Notes under the pieces: model-generated | The model's database searches: none | The model's input: only the letters and a program-made list of their open reading frames with translations | Told to the model about the DNA's origin: nothing | DNA from: Juglans regia | Lineage: Eukaryota > Streptophyta > Magnoliopsida > Fagales > Juglandaceae | Reading direction: 5' to 3' | DNA length: 64,000 bases | Assembly: GCF_001411555.2 (NCBI RefSeq) | Contig: NC_049903.1 | Span: 29,987,083 to 30,051,082 of the forward strand | Shown here: one piece after another, positions 60,901-64,000 of the stretch | How the letters are laid out: each line of letters opens with the position of its first letter | Numbering within the stretch: the first letter of the stretch is position 1 | Position numbers and translations under genes: made by a program

Positions 60901-62108
60901 TCGCCTACTACTAATAAGGGCAGAGAGTGGATCCTAGATTATATCAGTCGGGACCAAAATATTTATTCTACTATTTAATTCATGACGTATCTAGTTCACC
61001 ATTCTAAATTCTGAGTAAACATGTTTTCCAAACAGAATCGTTGTTACTTTAGTGCAGCATGAAAATGGCCACGTAAAAATAGAAATTCACAACAAACAGC
61101 TGCATTCGAAGAATGTAGACAACTGAAGCAGCAAAAATTTAAGAACCATTATCAAGGCACTACTGAGGAAGAGAGAGGACCTATTTTCTTCCAACTCTTC
61201 CCCTTAAAAGCTGCAACAGCATTTCTTAACGTCTCATCCTACAGAAAGTGAATATGTTGTTAGTAACACGTGCCCAGAAAGTTTAATAAAAAAAAATTGA
61301 AGCAGCATATGCAGCGCTACAATAAGTGAACACAGGTGAACATATGGCAGCGCTATAATAAGTGAATACAGGTGAACGCAAGTATGTATGAGCTACATCC
61401 ATGTGATAGGACAGCAGTTTCAAAGATCTTATCAATCCACATGTATGACACAGACAAAATCGGTGGTAAACCAGTAGTTCCTGAACCATACACCTCGTAA
61501 AATATATGCAGATAAGATAAAAACTGCTTTGCATTGATCTCACACTTTCATAAGCTGGCTGACACACAGGATCGTAGGAAAACCTACTTCATCATAATAT
61601 ACAGAACTTCGTATAATAGTGAATACTAACCTCCTGTGCAGTCCAACCGCCCTTTGCTCGCCTAATTGGGCCAGTGGCCCTCCTGCAAGACCAAGTTTAC
61701 ATAATGGTCGTTAGCCAGATACTTTACTTAAAGGATAGCAACCGATGAGAATAGCCACAAAGCACCACTAATAGGCAGAGTACAGAAACACAATTAGAAA
61801 ATCAATTACACACTTTCAAAGATGATTAATAAAAAGAAAAACTCTATTCTTTTTTAGAAAAGTCCATGCAAGACAGAACAAAAAATAATTATCTCAAATT
61901 TCGAGCAACAGCGCATACGACTAAAACTAAATTCAAAATTAAAGTAGTTGAATGGTTAGTACCGATTAGAAGGTGATGTTGGAGCCGGGCTACACGTCCC
62001 TGGGGACTTGAGAGTTGCACTACCACTGCCTTCGGATACAGAGGAGCTGGAAGCGGCCGTCGATTGCTTATTCTCAAGACAACACTCTTCCAATTTCACC
62101 TCAGCCAT
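57966..62108 (-). CDS. MYB3R: Three-repeat MYB transcription factor (MYB3R)
   Basis: Seven exons on the minus strand: 62108-61963, 61682-61631, 61238-61181, 60732-60638, 60547-60444, 60174-60046 and 59157-57966, all with GT/AG borders and matching phases, giving 591 residues. Three MYB repeats occur in order: R1 (about 59-109, GGWTAQEDETL...GKSWKKI), R2 (about 111-161, GPWTQEEDDKI...TKWSLIA, CRERWHNHL) and R3 (about 163-212, DAWTLDEELAL...NKWAEIA, TDNAIKNHWNSSLKKK). R1R2R3 MYBs bind MSA elements and control G2/M genes such as B-type cyclins in the nucleus. The long C-terminal exon has an 11-residue tandem repeat and a conserved PYRLRPKRTAVFKSVEKQLEF block. Length suggests the MYB3R3/5 group, but this is not certain. 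Confidence 0.93.
58658..58790 (-). repeat. 33-bp in-frame tandem repeat in MYB3R
   Basis: The units start with CACAATTCTC at 58691 and 58724 and with CAGAATTCTC at 58757. A diverged unit lies at about 58658. They encode 11-residue units such as INSEQKIENCA and INSEQKIENCG in the linker after the MYB domain. Confidence 0.85.
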
Positions 62109-62700
62109 CTCATCCTTCTACAAACACAATCATCTCTAAAACCCAAAATCCTAATGAATAAAAATAGCAGTCCAAAACTAAATAAATAAATAAACAAAAA
62201 ACTATATAACAAAACAAATCATAATCACCCAAAACCCTAAAAATCCCACCCGTGGCGAAGATTTACAAAACCCCACCGCCAAAGACGAAAACAGAACATA
62301 ACCCAGATCTTACAATCAGTTATCAGATCAAAACCTACGAGTAAGACCAAGAATCCGATAGAAGAAACAAAGAATTTAGGATTTCTAAAGAAGACCCAAA
62401 AAATCTTTTAAAAATCAGAACTCCAGGTATTCGAGAAAATCCAAAACCGGTTCGGAAAAACACTAGAAAAAAATAAGGAAAATAAAATACAGAAGAACCG
62501 CTTTTGGAGAACAAAAAAAGAAAGAAGAAATTGTTTTGCGGAAGTAAAAAGCACCTCTGCTCGCTGAGAACTGGCGGGAATCGAAGTGGAGCTAATCGAA
62601 GAGACCGATAAATTGGAGCCTATGAAAAGCTTCCCTGGGAAAGAAAACGAGCTTTCGTTTCGAAAAATCCTCGCCCGTTGAAACAAGAGAGAGAGAGAGA
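62109..62700 (-). promoter_or_regulatory. 5' leader of MYB3R
   Basis: The region upstream of the start codon is purine/pyrimidine-biased, with a CT run on the minus strand (62690-62700). It is probably 5' UTR, perhaps with an intron; no splice sites were fixed. Confidence 0.4.
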
Positions 62701-62991
62701 AGTGACAAGAAATCTGATTGTATAATATTTATTTATTTTTAGCAGATATAAGTTAACGGATACGTAAGTAAAGCACCGACGTCTCCGTTGATTATTACCG
62801 TTATCAAATTCCTGGAAGAGGGGCCCTATCGGTTAACAGCCGTTGACGGTTCGTCAAAACGTTAGGGATCAAAGTTTGAACCTCAAACGGCACTCTCTCT
62901 CTCTCTCTGAGCTCCTTCCAAGTTCCAACCAAGCAAGGGTACCGCGTTAAATGTCGAACGTGTTTGGAGATTGTGGTTCGCGGGTAATTCT

Positions 62992-63002
62992 CGACCGTTG
63001 GA
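62992..63002 (-). promoter_or_regulatory. MSA-like element upstream of MYB3R
   Basis: The minus strand reads TCCAACGGTCG, matching the mitosis-specific activator consensus TCYAACGGYYA at ten of eleven positions. Several more AACGG or CCGTT cores lie between 62750 and 62890. MSA sites are the binding sites of MYB3R proteins, so autoregulation is possible. Position is about 0.9 kb before the start codon. Confidence 0.5.
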
Positions 63003-63089
63003 TTGAACATTAAGGTCGGGCTTTGAGTCGGTCTTTTGGGTTCGGCAGGAAACCTTATAGCTATTAACTATAACTTTGAGTCGGTCTTT

Positions 63090-63263
63090 TGGTTTCGAAT
63101 GTAAACTCATCTTAATTTATTTTAATTTATTATTATAATTTTTTTAAATTTTAATATAAAATATAATAAATGATTCAATTTTTTAAAATATTAAAATAAT
63201 AATAATAATAACATTCTAATAATATTTTATCAACTCAACTCAGTTTAACATTCAAACGCACCC
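63090..63263. mobile_element. MITE related to 1795-1999
   Basis: Left end TTTCGAATGTAAACTCATCT and right end TCAACTCAGTTTAACATTCAAACG are inverted partners. The AT-rich core with AATATAAAATATAATAAATG is typical of the family. Confidence 0.55.
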
Positions 63264-63455
63264 TAATAATATGAGATTATTATAGGGTTTAGGGTGTTTA
63301 ATGTTTGTGTCTATTTGTTTTACATCTCTATTTCTCTTATAAACAACGGAGTCCAAACAAAAATACTAGCTAAAGAATATTTATTTTTAACCGAAAATAA
63401 ATTTCATAATTTGAGAATCCAACCCAAAAAACCATAAATTAAAAAAAATATTTAT

Positions 63456-63592
63456 AAACCGGTACGTAAAACTTACATTTTATACTTTTAATATAACATG
63501 ATTTGATTTGTAAAAGATTTTATAAATTTAAATTTTGCAAATCAAATCCTATCACAACAATGATATAGATGGTGTATTCTCGTACCGGCTTA
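63456..63592. mobile_element. Foldback MITE with GGTACG ends
   Basis: The ends AAACCGGTACGTAAAACTT and TATTCTCGTACCGGCTTA are inverted partners. Inside are ACATGATTTGATTTG and CAAATCAAATC, shared with the element at 45797-45925. Confidence 0.6.
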
Positions 63593-64000
63593 TGAATAGA
63601 AAGAATCAAATTATGAAAAATTCTACTCATCATCCATATACCATACACTACACTTAATTTTTTTTTTATCATTTTTATTTTTTTCTCTTATTAAATATGT
63701 GGTGTAAGAATGATGGTGTGTGGTGTGTGAGATGATAAGTACAAAAACTGTTCAAATAATGGTGAAAGCGAGGGAGATGTATGCCCATTTATTTTTCTTT
63801 AAATTAAACTTTTACTAGAGTTATATATTAGGAACGAATACATTAGATCATCATCAATTAAATTGATTAAGAGCTTAAATGTCGATGATATCTTTGGAAT
63901 TTTGTAGGATGAAGTTAAAAGGTCGCCTTGTAACTGTTGAAGTTATAGTGCTGCAAGTAGAGCTACAACCCGATGCCATCTAATTGGGTTTGGGCCCGAA

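Larger units (their letters stand above)
63003..64000. other. AT-rich spacer with two MITE relics
   Basis: No gene is seen. It contains a member of the 1795-type MITE family (63090-63263) and a foldback with GGTACG ends (63456-63592). Confidence 0.5.

Overview
The window is nuclear DNA from a flowering plant. Evidence for this is spliced plant gene families (type-2 metallothionein, three-repeat MYB, TIM9, a DUF4378 protein, a POLTERGEIST-like PP2C), a nuclear tRNA-Lys, abundant Ty1/copia and Ty3/gypsy remains with initiator-Met primer sites, and a fragment of plastid DNA. The style of the small repeats (elements with GATGAGATGAG-like ends) recalls Fagales, perhaps the walnut family. That placement is inference and cannot be proved from the window.

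Layout. 1-1253: 3' end of a broken copia element with its LTR. 2272-10027 (minus): a PP2C gene of the POLTERGEIST-like family. Its first coding exon is cut by a full-length, young copia element (4261-9093, target duplication TATTC) and also by a 123-bp CACTA-type MITE (3618-3740). 10310-10811: hAT-like element with an 8-bp target duplication. 10900-15300: CT-rich DNA, a degenerate ~80-bp tandem repeat, a LINE-like 3' end and a second CACTA MITE. 16106-19868 (plus): four-exon DUF4378 gene. 20965-21676: second hAT-like element with an 8-bp target duplication. 22035-22107: tRNA-Lys(CUU). 22927-23227: a miniature LTR element (TRIM). 23-29 kb: AT-rich DNA with foldback elements and direct repeats. 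29688-30528 (plus): three-exon metallothionein type 2. 32565-40169 (minus): an old chromodomain-type gypsy element with both LTRs. 40170-44896: copia relics in both orientations. 45389-45758: old plastid insertion (psbE end, psbF, psbL, psbJ leader). 47686-49491 (plus): TIM9. 50910-53735: decayed gypsy pol, followed by a minus-strand poly(A)-tailed retrocopy (53740-54340). 57966-62108 (minus): seven-exon MYB3R gene with an MSA-like promoter box.

The genes are independent single-copy plant genes and form no operon or pathway: TIM9 serves mitochondrial import, MYB3R the G2/M cell-cycle programme, MT2 metal and redox buffering, the DUF4378 protein probably cortical microtubule or growth functions. 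About half of the window is transposon-derived or repetitive. I found no evidence for a wholly new biological system. The most informative items are the doubly interrupted PP2C gene, the degraded plastid insertion, the poly(A) retrocopy of an unidentified gene, and two hAT-like elements with perfect 8-bp target duplications.
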